From Culex pipiens pallens (taxonomy: Eukaryota; Arthropoda; Insecta; Diptera; Culicidae), in the NCBI RefSeq assembly GCF_016801865.2, contig NC_068938.1, forward strand, positions 196,820,429 through 196,884,428: 64,000 bases of DNA. The letters are read 5' to 3'. Under the pieces are notes generated by a model. It did not search any database. It was given only the letters and a program-made list of their open reading frames with translations, and was not told the DNA's origin. Numbering within the stretch: position 1 is the first letter of the stretch; each line of letters starts with the position of its first letter. Shown here one piece after another: positions 10,257-20,560 of the stretch. Made by a program: the position numbers and the translations under genes.

Positions 10257-12052
10257 CTGAGATTTCGGTCATTAGATTTGATTTGCATTTTTTAAACCAG
10301 CTGAAACTTTTTTGATGCCTTCGGTATGCCCAATAAAGCCATTTTGCATCATTAGTTTGTCCATATAATTTTCCATACAAATTCGACAGCTGTCTATACA
10401 AAAATGAGACATGAAAATTAAAAAATCTGTATTTTTTGTATCTTTTGAAGGAATTTTTTGATCGATTTGGTGTCTTCGGCAAAGTTGTAGGAATGGATAA
10501 GGACTACACTGAAAAAAAATGATACACCGTGAAAAAAAATTCACTTTTTGTCACTAAAACTTGATTTGCAAAAAACACTATTTTTATTTTTTTTATTTTT
10601 TGATATGTTTTAGAGGACATAATATGCCATCTTTTCAGAAATTTCCAGGTTGGGCAAAAAATCTTTGACCGAGTTATGAATTTTTGTAACAATGCTGATT
10701 TTATCAAAAAATCGAAAAATTGGTCGCAAAATTTTTTCAACTTCATTTTTCGATGCAAAATCTAATTTGCAATCAAAAAGTACTTTAATGAAATTTTGAT
10801 AAAGTGCACCGATTTCTAGTTATAGCCATTTATAAGTAACTTTTTTGAAAATAGTAGCAGTTATTCATTTTTTAAAATTGGTTCACATGTTTAACCACTT
10901 TTGAATCAAATATGTTTGAATAGCTGAGAAAAGTCTCTATATTTTGCTCTTTGAACTTTGTTGATACGACCCTTAGTTGCTGAGATATTGCCATGCAAAG
11001 GTTTAAAAACAGAAAAATTGATGTTTTCTAAGTCCCACCCAAACAACACACCGTTTTCTAATGTCGATATCTCAGCAACTAATGGTCCGATATTCAATGT
11101 TTAAGTAAAACAATATTTTCAAAATTTTCAAATCAAGACTAACATTTCAAAAGGGCGTAATATTGAATGTTTGGCCCTTTTGAAATGTTAGTCTTGATTA
11201 AAAAAAAATTGAAAGTATAATTTCACGAATGTTTCATATTTTAACATTGAAAATCGGACCATTAGTTGCTGAGATATTGACATTAGAAAATGATGGGTTG
11301 TTTGGGTGACACTTAAAAAAACATCAATTTCCTGTTTTTAAACCTTTGCATGGCTATATCTTAGCAACTAAGGGTCGTATCAACAAAGTTCAAAAATTCA
11401 AAATATGGATAATTTTCTCAGCTTTTCAAAAATATTTTTTAATAGTGGGCAAACATGGGTAATAATTTTAAAAAAAAATAACTGAGACTATTTTTAACAA
11501 AGTTCTCTAAAAATGGCTATAACTTGAAAACGGCGAACTTTATCAAAATTTCACTCTAGTACTTTTTAATTGCAAATTCGATTTTACATCTAAAAATGAA
11601 GTTGTAAAATTTTTGCGATCAGTTTTTGATTTTTTGAAAAAATCAGTATTGATTCAAAAAATCATAACTCGGTCATAGATTTTTTGTCCATTCTGGAAAT
11701 TTCTGAAAAGTTGGCATTTTATGTAGCCTAAAACTTATCAGGAAATGAAAAAAATAAAAATAATGTTTTTTGCAAATCAAGTTTCAGTGACAAAAAGTGA
11801 AATAAAAAATCTCAACATTTTTTTACCGTGTATCATTTTTTTCAGTGTAGTCCTTATCCATACCTACAGCTTTGCTGAAGACACCAAATCGATCGAATAA
11901 TTCCTTCAAAAGATACAGATACAGAATTTTCATATATCATTTTTGTATAGACAGCTGTCAAATTTGTATGAAAAATTATATGGACAAACTAATAATGCAA
12001 AATGGCTTCTTTAAATTAATTAAAAAAAGACCGATTTCATAGAGAACTGCTC
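10257..12052. mobile_element. FB1 fold-back element, full palindrome
   Basis: A 1.8-kb inverted repeat. The left end GAGCAATTCTCTGAG is mirrored at the right end near 12041-12052, and the arms match inwards to a centre near 11100-11180. Arm landmarks in order are 'ccttcggtatgccca', 'gtttgtccatataat', 'gacagctgtc', 'tatcttttgaaggaa', 'atcgatttggtgtc', 'gactacactga', and near the centre 'tctcagcaactaatggtc'. It has no ORF of its own. Partial copies lie at 18530-19328, 19909-20560 and 43313-44165, with diverged relatives at 7130, 22850, 32650 and 56360. It is probably a non-autonomous DNA transposon; its transposase type is unknown. Confidence 0.8.
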
Positions 12053-13441
12053 CTTTCAAATGATAATATTTTTAAAATTTCGAATTCATGCGAATTCAAG
12101 ATTTTGTTTAAAGTTCCGTGCTTGATTTTAAAATAAAATAAAATATTTTCATTCAAAAGTTTGAAAAATTTCACAAATATTCAATTTTTTTAAATTGAAA
12201 ATAGTATCAATAGTCAAGATTAGGAAGGACAAATTGCAACACAATAATAAGTAAACGATTTTTATGCATCAAATGGAAAAGATATTTTTTTCAAACTCTG
12301 TTTAGAAGAAAAAAAAACACGAAAACAATCTTTTCACGTAAAAGTATTTATACAAAAAAAAAAACTCATCAATTTCAACCCAGCTTGTCTCACACCTCGG
12401 ATTACAAACATTGTGCCAAAGATCGTCGCAATCCTTTCTGGTCCACAACCTCCGCAAACGCGTCGCGCCCGATAAAAATCGCACAAATCAACGCGATCTT
12501 TTGATGCCGTTGATTTCCTCGCGCAACACCCAGCGACGATCTTCGCCACTCATTAGCGAGGATTGTCACCGACGCCGACAAGAACAGCTGCATGAAGCTG
12601 CGGGTTTATTTATTTTGTTGCTGCTTTCTTTTCACGAGAAAACCCATTTGGCAGAAAGAAAAGTGTAGAATCTCTTAATCGACCATTTCCTTCCACTGAG
12701 CCGAACGTGACATTCGGCGACGATCAAGATCAAGAACGCGCCATTATGGCAACCGCTGCCATAAAGCGCACTGACAGCGCGCGCGCGCTCGCCGCCATTA
12801 TGGCAAGCACCTGTTGTGCAATCGGCGACCCTTTTTAGTGCGCCATAAAATTGCAATTTGTGATTCTGAAATGGCTCATTACACGGGCCAATTTAAAGAC
12901 CATTTGTTAGCCAGCAAAAGACCCACTCACTCGGTAATGCCAAACTGGTCTAAAAACCCGAATTTCGATGGAACCGTTTTTTTTTGTTGTGGCGCGCACT
13001 AATCGTCGCAAGGCCGACCAATAAACAAGTCGGAGGCAATTGTTTACTGCCGCGCGCTCGGCCAAGTCATGTCCAGACACAAGTGAAGCGTGACTTTAAG
13101 GGGTGGATGCTGCTCTACTGTTGGTGCACAGTGGCAGCCAAGCGAAAGTCAGACCTTGAAATTGTCATGTACTCGCGGGCCATGTGCGTCACACACGGCC
13201 AGTTGGCGCTTGGCAGGGTGGTGTCTTGAACTGACCACCAACCAACCAGCAACGTGACGGGAGTTGCACTACTGGTTTTTTTTTCGATAATTTGAGAAGA
13301 CTCGAAATTTGAGCGGCGTGGGTAAACGTGCTGAACAGTAAATGGCTTGGCAACCGATTGAATCGGAGGCACGTCTAAATTTCAGACTCAATTATCTGAA
13401 GAATAGAGGACAATCGAACCGCGTAACAAAAGGTAATTCTC
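12053..13441. other. AT-rich then GC-rich unique segment, no gene recognised
   Basis: 12053-12390 is AT-rich. 12400-13440 is one of the more GC-rich islands in the window. Several stop-free stretches of 60-85 codons overlap in different frames, and none has a recognisable domain or splice context. The GCCAT cluster is listed separately. Confidence 0.55.
12738..12847. promoter_or_regulatory. GCCAT cluster, candidate Pho/YY1-type site group
   Basis: Two copies of the palindrome GCCATTATGGC (12740-12750 and 12794-12804) and two further GCCATAAA words (12758 and 12842) lie within 110 bp, around a run of alternating GC. GCCAT is the core of Pho/YY1 sites, so this could be part of a Polycomb response element or an enhancer. 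The same palindrome occurs at 485-495. Function is inference. Confidence 0.3.
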
Positions 13442-13464
13442 ATATAAGATTGTTACACTCAATA
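13442..13464. repeat. Target-site duplication (23 bp), left copy
   Basis: The 23 bases starting ATATAAGATTG and ending CTCAATA recur exactly at 14393-14415. The sequence between them is the minus-strand retroposon. Confidence 0.9.
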
Positions 13465-14392
13465 GAGCATGAGCATGAGCATGAGAGACCACCCATGGTT
13501 GTCCTTCTCCTTTGCTGAACAGGACCGTAATATCCTTTCAGCTCTACTGATCATAGGCTTCGACAATCAAGTGGTGTTTCCCTTATCAACAGCATGTATG
13601 AATGCGCCAAAAAGATAAAAAAACCATGATTGCTAAAACTAGATCAGTTGCGAATAGGTAACAGTCATTGGCCACCAACGGCGCCCGCCATGTCAGTTTG
13701 TAGATCTCGATTTTAAGGGACGGGAATGTTAGTTAGCGCAGGTTGCTACTAGGGCAGCTGATTTACTCTGTGCTTACACCCCACAAGCGCCAGGAACCTG
13801 AAAATTTGTTAGTAGGATAGGGTGTTTGGTCAGGATTCATCATAGAAGATGATGATGCGACCCAAAATCATAGTGTTTGTTGAAAGGTATTATGTTTTAT
13901 TCTAAAGGTAAGCAATCGGATGCTGCGGATGAGACATTTCCCGTTTATCGGCTGTTAACTTTTAATTGAAATGGTTTAATCTTAGACAGCTGGCTGTGGA
14001 AAGATAGAACCAAAATTATTTGTAATTAAATGATGAAGGATGAAGGATTTAACAGTCTGACTATTAATTGAGATGTTTTTACGAGTTTTACATGATTGAT
14101 GTTTAGTGGGGTACTGATTAACGAAGCGAACGACGAGTTAAGATGTTTATCGAGCTGAAATGGTATGATAAGGTTTTGTTGTTATTGCACACCGACGACG
14201 AACGCGAAAAAACCCTGCGACCCGACGGAAAGGCATCGCAAATCAGACTGGCTCAATTGTCATCGATGACAACCAGAGCCAGCCGCACCTTTACACACAT
14301 AAACGCACGCGAAAAAAAAAACGAAAAACACACCGACGACGAACGCGAAAAAAACACGACCCGACGGAAAGGCATAGCAAATCAAACTGCCA
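13465..14392 (-). mobile_element. CATGCT-tailed non-autonomous retroposon, copy 1
   Basis: A 928-bp element lies between perfect 23-bp direct repeats. On the minus strand it ends in tandem CATGCT hexamers (seen as GAGCAT repeats at 13465-13487), in place of poly(A). Its 5' end (at 14392) carries two direct repeats of about 62 bp. I see no long ORF, so it must be mobilised by another element. Long target duplications and a short tandem tail indicate target-primed reverse transcription. The parent LINE family is not identified. Compare the element at 47832-49031. Confidence 0.78.
14189..14391 (-). repeat. Duplicated 5' block of retroposon copy 1
   Basis: The block beginning ACACCGACGACGAACGCG occurs at 14189-14250 and again at 14330-14391, with only small differences. 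The spacer holds a hairpin-forming stretch (TGGCTC paired with GAGCCA around GTCATCGATGAC, about 14248-14280). It may act as a doubled promoter. Confidence 0.75.
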
Positions 14393-14415
14393 ATATAAGA
14401 TTGTTACACTCAATA
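14393..14415. repeat. Target-site duplication (23 bp), right copy
   Basis: Exact copy of 13442-13464, at the 5' side of the minus-strand retroposon. Confidence 0.9.
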
Positions 14416-15136
14416 ATCTCCAAAGTAATCCGCGATCCAAGATGGCGGTCAACCAACCAACCGTCAAAAAACTAATACTAAACCTTGACTGAGATAAGCT
14501 GTATCAGCATAATTCAAGTCTTACACAGACTATACTTTCCCATAATTTCGCTGCCGGCCAGCGGGATTTTGATTAGTAAGAAATGGCTGAAAATCTTACA
14601 AAAACCAACATGTTTTTCCCTCTTCCTGCGACGACAGAGCTTTTAATCGCTGCCTTGCAAACAATTCATCACTATCATCAAGTGCCCCCAAGCACCTGAA
14701 GGGTAACCCGTCTCCGACGATTTAGACACATTGTTTTGATACTTTTGCCTTCCTTTAGGTTGACTCAAACAGAAAAGTTGACTCGCAAGACGTTGCACTC
14801 GGCGTCGTGTCCGTCAGGCAGGACCAAGCCCAACCCAACCCATTTGTGCAACTGCCAACTCTGCAGCCGAGGATGCAGCCAAATGGGCAACGACAAAGGC
14901 GGCGGCGGTGATGAGTTGATACTTTGGCACACGCGCGATACGTACGAAAGGCTATTTGGAAGTGTCAAAATTGTCTGAAGCGTTGACCTAATCCCGATTT
15001 TTGACAGATGTCTGTCACAATTGCTTCACTGCTGTTGTTTACCAGTGAGTGATGGCAACTAATGGGTCTTGGGAGCACAGAGAAAATATTTGTTTAAAAA
15101 ATTGTGTTTCACTGAAAAGAATTTATAGGAACACTT
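14416..15136. other. Unique segment, no gene recognised
   Basis: Mixed-composition DNA with a GC-rich part at 14790-14960. No domain or RNA gene is visible. A near-palindrome TGACAGATGTCTGTCA lies at 15002-15017. Confidence 0.5.
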
Positions 15137-15287
15137 CTGGAGTTATTTTTTTAAAAGGTCCAATAAACCAAATTTCCAGTTTTTGCTTTTTGGGTGTTTT
15201 TGAAACCGCCTTGAGTCAGGGGTATTAAAAAACACCCAAAAAGCAAAAATTTACAATTTGGTTTATTGGACATTAAAAAAACTCCAG
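15137..15287. mobile_element. Hairpin MITE (CTGGAGTT ends), copy 1
   Basis: 151-bp inverted repeat. CTGGAGTT at the left pairs with the ACTCCAG end on the right, and GGTCCAATAAACCAAAT pairs with ATTTGGTTTATTGGAC. The words GCTTTTTGGGTGTTTTT flank a loop containing GAAACCGCCTTGAGTCAG. Other copies are at 40759-40874 and 56935-57133. It has no coding capacity. Confidence 0.85.
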
Positions 15288-15353
15288 ACTTGAAAAATGA
15301 ACATAAAAAAAATACTTCACATATTGCTGTAGTGATTATATCAAAATATGATT

Positions 15354-15786
15354 TTTTGCAATTCTGTCGTGAAACTACTTACTTTTCCTGTCATTCTTAA
15401 ACGACGAAATAGCCTACTTTTCTGTACCAAAAATAACAGAATCGAATAGCAACACTTTTCAAAATAAATGCGGAAAAGTTCTACTTTTCAGCATTGAAAT
15501 GGGTGCTGAAAAGTTGAACTTTTCGGCACTTGTTTCGAAAAGTAACACTTTTCAACATTTTTTTTATTTAAACGATTTATTGACAAAATACATGAAAATT
15601 TTACTAAAAATTTCACTCAATGGGTGTTTTTAGGAATTGCAAAAAATGTTGTATGGAACTCGTTGCAAAACTTGATTTTTTCAGCACTCTTCGTATTTAT
15701 CCAACTCGGTGAACCTCGTTGGATAAATGTACGACTCGTGCTGAAAAAATCCACTTTTTGCAACTTGTTGCATAAACTACTATTTT
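15354..15786 (+). mobile_element. Hairpin-ended element, copy A (HINE-like)
   Basis: It starts TTTTGCAATTCTGTCG, carries the inverted form GGAATTGCAAAAAA at 15633-15646, then a large hairpin (about 15662-15764: TTTTTTCAGCAC paired with GTGCTGAAAAAA, and TATCCAAC paired with GTTGGATA), and ends AAACTACTATTTT. There are no terminal inverted repeats of the cut-and-paste type and no clear target duplication beyond T bases. The layout fits a Helentron-associated non-autonomous element; that class is an inference. Confidence 0.75.
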
Positions 15787-16132
15787 GCAATTCCGCTGTG
15801 AAACTGTCAACTTTTCCTGTCCTTCTGAAGAAATGAAACGGCCTACTTTTTCCTACCAAAAAAAACAGAATCGAATAGCAACACTTTTCAAAATAAATGC
15901 TGAAAAGTAAAACTTTTCAGCACTTGTTTCGAAAAGTAAAACTTTTCAACATTTTTTTTATTTAAACGATTTATTGGAAAAATACATGAAAATTTTACTT
16001 AAAATTTCACTCAATGGGTGTTTTTCGGAATTGCAAAAAAAATTGTATGGAACTCGTTGCAAAACTTGATTTTTTCAACACTCGTGCTGAAAAAATCCTC
16101 TTTTTGCAACTTGTTGCATAAACTACTATTTT
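15783..16132 (+). mobile_element. Hairpin-ended element, copy B, tandem with copy A
   Basis: It follows copy A head to tail and shares the TTTT at 15783-15786. The inverted subterminal motif CGGAATTGCAAAAAA is at 16026-16040. The middle of the big hairpin is deleted, leaving only TTTTTTCAACACTCGTGC before CTGAAAAAATC. It ends AACTACTATTTT at 16132. Confidence 0.75.
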
Positions 16133-16234
16133 CGCTTGGTTCAAACATTTTAGGGGCCAAAGTTCTAGGTATAAGAATTTATGAAAGAAACATCTAAAAT
16201 GTTTGGGTCTCGACATTTACAATGAATCAAATTT

Positions 16235-17585
16235 GGGTAATTCTCCGCCAACTCACACAGCAGTTGCCCCGACCCCTCTTCGATTTGCGTGAAACCTTGT
16301 CCTAAGGGGTAACTTTTGTCCCTGATCACGAATCCGAGGTCCGTTTTTTGATATCTCGTGACGGAGGGGCGGTACGACCCCTTCCATTTTTGAACATGTG
16401 AAAAAAGAGGTGTTTTTCAATAATTTGCAGCCTGAAACGGTGATGAGATAGAAATTTGATGTCAAAGGGACTTTTGTGTAAAATTAGACGCCCGATTTGA
16501 TGGCGTACTCAGAATTCCGAATAAACGTATTTTTCATCGAAAAAAACACTAAAAAAGTTTTAAAAATTCTCCCATTTTCCGTTACTTGACTGTTAAATTT
16601 TTTGGAACATGTCATTTTATGGGAAATTTAATGTACTTTTCGAATCTACATTGTCCCAGAAGGGTCATTTTTTCATTTAGAACAAAATTTTTCATTTTAA
16701 AATTTCGTGTTTTTTCTAACTTTGCAGGGTTATTTTTTAGAGTGTAACAATGTTCTACAAAGTTGTAGAGCAGACAATCACAAAAAATTTGATATATAGA
16801 CATAAGGGGTTTGCTTATAAACATCACGAGTTATCGCGATTTTACGAAAAAAAGTTTTGAAAAAGTTGGTCGTCATCGATCATGGCCATTCATGGTCACC
16901 CACGACAGACACGGACGACGAAACAAAGAGAAACGCAAAAAGTAACTTTTTCAAAACTTTTTTTCGTAAAATCGCGATAACTCGTGATGTTTATAAGCAA
17001 ACCCCTTATGTCTATATATCAAATTTTTTGTAATTGTCTGTTCTACAACTTTGTAGAACATTGTTACACTCTAAAAAATAACCCTGCAAAGTTAGAAAAA
17101 ACACGAAATTTTAAAATGAAAAATTTTGTTCTAAATGAAAAAATGACCATTCTGGGACAATGTAGATTCGAAAAGTACATTAAATTTCCCATAAAATGAC
17201 ATGTTCCAAAAATTTTTACAGTCGAGTAACGGAAAATGGGAGAATTTTTAAAACTTTTTTAGTGTTTTTTTCGATGAAAAATACGTTTATTCGGAATTCT
17301 GAGTACGCCATCAAATCGGGCGTCTAATTTTACATAAAAGTCCCTTTGACACCAAATTTCTATCTCATCACCGTTTCAGGCTGCAAATTGTTGAAAAACA
17401 CCTCTTTTTTCGCATGTTCAAAAATGGAAGGGGTCGAACCCCCCCTCCGTCACGAGATATCAAAAAACGGACATCGGTTTCGTGATCAGGGACAAAAGTT
17501 ACCCCTTAGGACAAAGTTTCACGCAAATCGAAGAGGGGTCGGGGCAACTTTTCCCGATTTCGTGTGAGTTGGTAGAGAATTACCC
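16235..17585. mobile_element. FB2 fold-back element with near-identical arms
   Basis: Palindrome with arms 16235-16867 and 16943-17585 and a 75-bp loop. Ends are GGGTAATTCTC and GAGAATTACCC. The arms are nearly identical by eye: a 71-codon open stretch in each arm differs at only three residues. The loop contains CGTCATCGATCATGG and CGGACGACGAAACAAAG. A second copy at 52437-53251 carries the loop in the opposite orientation. It has no recognised protein, and is probably a non-autonomous DNA transposon. Confidence 0.85.
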
Positions 17586-17754
17586 ATTTAACTATTATTT
17601 TAAAAGCATAAAACAGACACTTTCTTCTGACATTTCGTTTCCAATATCAATACACCAGTAATTTGATATTTAGCAATTTTCCACCAACACCGGAAATGGA
17701 TTTTATTAGTATTTTAAACTAACGTTGGATTTGAAAAAAAATCTGTTCAATATT

Positions 17755-18338
17755 TGGATATTTTGAAAACTAATGATTGCAAAACAAATGGCAGTTGTCA
17801 ACTGGGCAGGTGTAAAATGCACTTTAAAATACTTTTTTTGCAATTCCGCTGTAAAACTGTCAACTTTTCCTGTCCTTCTGGAGAAACGAAACGGCCTACT
17901 TTTCCCTACCAAAAATAACAGAATGGAAAATTAATACCTTTCAATACCAGTGCTGAAAAATTCTATTTTTCAGCACTGAAATGGGTGCTGAAAAGTTGAA
18001 CTTTTTAACATTATTATCGAAAAGTAACATTTTTAAATATTTTTTTTGTTTTGAACAGTGAATTTACTAAACACATGAATGTTTGACATAAAATTCCATT
18101 CAAGAAGCGTTTTTCGGAATTGCAAAAAATGTTGTGAGCAACTCGTTGCAAAACTTGATTTTTTCAGCACTCGTCGTATTTATCCAACTCGGTAAACCTC
18201 TTTGGATAAATGTACGACTCGTGCTGAAAAAATCTTCTTTTTGCAACTTGTTGCATAAACTACTATTTTCATTCATGTAATAATACTTTGGCCAGAGTCG
18301 AGGGACATTAACTTTAAAAAATATTTGCATCGGCCTTA
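17755..18338 (+). mobile_element. TTAGGC-ended DNA element fragment, interrupted
   Basis: 17755-17832 matches the family interior ('attttgaaaacta', 'gtgtaaaatgcactttaaaa'). 18280-18338 matches its right end ('ggccagagtcgaggg', 'aatatttgcatcggcctta'). Hairpin-ended element C is inserted between the two parts. See 47247-47717 for a complete copy. Confidence 0.6.
17836..18269 (+). mobile_element. Hairpin-ended element, copy C
   Basis: It starts TTTTGCAATTCCGCTG and has the inverted motif CGGAATTGCAAAAAA at 18115-18129. A full hairpin follows (TTTTTTCAGCACTCGTCG ... CGACTCGTGCTGAAAAAA), and it ends AAACTACTATTTT. It is nested inside a TTAGGC-ended element. Confidence 0.8.
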
Positions 18339-18529
18339 GGTGAAATTTGGAAAACTTAAATTTTTTAACAGTTTTCATTTTTCCTTTTCTTTGGACCGCT
18401 GTATCACAACAATCAGAGGAAATTTTTTCCATGATTCTTGGAAAATTTTATAAAAGATTTGGTGAACTTTGGGTTATTTTTTTTAAATCTTCAAACTGAT
18501 TGGTTTGGTTAAAACTCAAATTTGAAATG

Positions 18530-19328
18530 CCTATAACTTGAAAAATAAAATATATCAAAAATAAAACAATACAGATTTTGGGAAATTGCTTTATTTTACT
18601 ACTTTGCCAACCACAAATAGATCAGTTTTTTTTCAAAAGATACAGATTTTTGAATATTTGCGTACAGTCATCCCACATATTCGGAACACCCACAAATTCG
18701 GAACACTTTTATGATAATTTGTCAATAGCATGCCAAAAGTAGCTTTTCTGTCGACCTTACTATTTTTAGAACCTTAATTTTTACATTATCTTGCTATTTC
18801 ACTAATAAAAGTAGTACTTTTTGAACAAAAAACTTCATTCCAAGACTATTTTGTCCAGAGCAGCAAAACACTGAGTTTCATAATTTTGGTAATAAATATT
18901 TGGTAATAAATGTGTACTCTTGGAGAGATCCAAAGTTTGTTTACATTCGTAAGTAAAAAGTGTTCCGAATTTGTGGATTTCAAGGGTCAAAATAATTCTT
19001 CAAAAACTTCATATAAAAGTTAAAATTTGCACATGTTCGATACAGCATTCGAAAGATCGCAAGAAAAGCTTTCAAATGAAGGTAAAAGCGAATCATTAAG
19101 TTCAATTATCGATGTGCTATGATTTTTTGAACATTGGCCGATCTGGAAACCGTTCCGAATATGTGAGATGACTGTACCATTTTTGTATGGACAGCTGTCA
19201 AACCTTTGATAGGTGAACTAATGACATATAATGGCTTCTTTGGTCATAGGAAGGGCCCTTACAACGTTTTAACCAAATAATATAAAAAATATACATTAAA
19301 TCGACTGATTTCTTTTAGAGAATCGCTC
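18530..19328 (-). mobile_element. FB1 partial copy (one arm), interrupted
   Basis: This matches the right arm of FB1: 'cctataacttgaaaa', 'aaaagatacagattt', then after the nested MITE 'catttttgtatggacagc', 'taatggcttctttggtcat' and the end 'gagaatcgctc' at 19328. Only one arm remains, so the copy is truncated. Confidence 0.7.
18665..19174. mobile_element. TA-inserting MITE with outer and inner repeats (IR/DR type)
   Basis: 510-bp element inside an FB1 arm, flanked by TA at 18663-18664 and 19175-19176. The outer inverted repeats start CAGTCATCCCACATATTCGG (18665-18687 and 19152-19174). A related inner pair, CCACAAATTCGGAACAC, lies at 18689-18710 and, inverted, at 18955-18976. The undisturbed FB1 relative at about 57640-57680 reads straight through the insertion point. 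TA duplication and paired repeats point to a Tc1/mariner-superfamily transposase acting in trans. Confidence 0.88.
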
Positions 19329-19908
19329 ATAAACAAATAATTTCAGAAAATCGGGAAAATGAGGAAGTTTTTTTTTTACTCAGTACCAATTTCAGTAATT
19401 TTTGATCTTTTTTATTTATTTATTTTTTTTGAGAAAAAGAGGGAGGAGAGAAACTTCAAAAATGGGAAAAAATTAGCAATTTGAGCCATTTAATATTTTA
19501 TGTATTTGTCAAATGAATTTACTGAGTCATAAAATTTTACTATTCAAGGTTTAACAATTTTTTTTGTTCTTTTCGCTTGTTAGCCTTTTATAAAAAGTTT
19601 CGGTGTATTTTATCCTATTTATTATATCAAAATATTCCTGTTTTGTGAAGCAACACACTGATTCTCTAGAAAATTAGATTATTTAGGTTAATGCAATTTA
19701 AAGTCAATCCAATGCTTTTTCCCAAAAAAAAAATCAGAGGACAAAAACACAATTGTTGTAAACTGTCATTTACATTGAATTAAGTTTTAGAGATGATCGT
19801 AAATTATTAAGAAAGCATAAAGTTGGGCTTTAAATTTGAAATGATTGCTTAAATTTCCACCCCGCTGTAAATAAAATTTGTAAAAAAAAACTTCCTTTTT
19901 TCACTGTT
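19329..19908. other. AT-rich spacer, nothing recognised
   Basis: Long A and T runs between two partial FB1 copies. No ORF of note and no transposon termini. Confidence 0.5.
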
Positions 19909-20560
19909 GAGCAATTCTCTACGAAATCGGCCTTTTTTTCTTAATTTTAATTTTTGAATTTTTTAATCCGTTGAAACTTTGTTGGTGCCTTCGGTATGCC
20001 CAAAGAAACCATTTTGCATCATTAGTTTGTCCATATAATTTTCCATACAAATTTGGCAGCTATCCACCAAACAAAAATGATACATGAAATCTAAAAAATC
20101 TGTATCTTTTGAAGGAATTTTTCGATCGATTTGGTGTCTTCGGCAAAGTTAAAGGTATGCATAAGGACTACACTGAAAAACAATTATACACTTAAAAAAT
20201 ATGGTGATTTTTTATTTTACTTTTTGTCACTTAAACTTGATTTGCAAAAAACACTATTTTAATTTTTTTTCTGATATGTTTTATGAAACATCAAATGCCA
20301 ACTTTTCAGAAATTTCCAGAATGGGCGAAAAATCTTTGACCGAGTTATGAATGTTTGAACCACTACTGGTTTTTTTTCAAAAAAAAAAAAAATAAATACT
20401 GGTCGCAAAATGTAAAATTTAATTTTCAATCAAAAAATACTTTAGTAAAATTTTGGTGAAGTGCACAGTTTTCAAGTTAAAGCAATTTTAAGGTAACTTT
20501 TTTGAAAATAATCGCTGCTAATCATTTTTTTTTAAATTAGTGTCCATGTTTGCCAGTCTT
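19909..20560 (+). mobile_element. FB1 partial copy (left arm)
   Basis: It begins GAGCAATTCTCTACGAAATC and follows the FB1 left arm through 'cttcggtatgcccaaag', 'atgatacatgaaa', 'gatcgatttggtgtcttcg' and 'gccaacttttcagaaa'. It ends near 20560 without the second arm. Confidence 0.75.

Noticed and set aside
16612..17199. Matching 71-codon ORFs in both FB2 arms
   Set aside because: The match follows from the palindrome. The frame is broken in the second FB2 copy at 52437, so it is not under coding selection.
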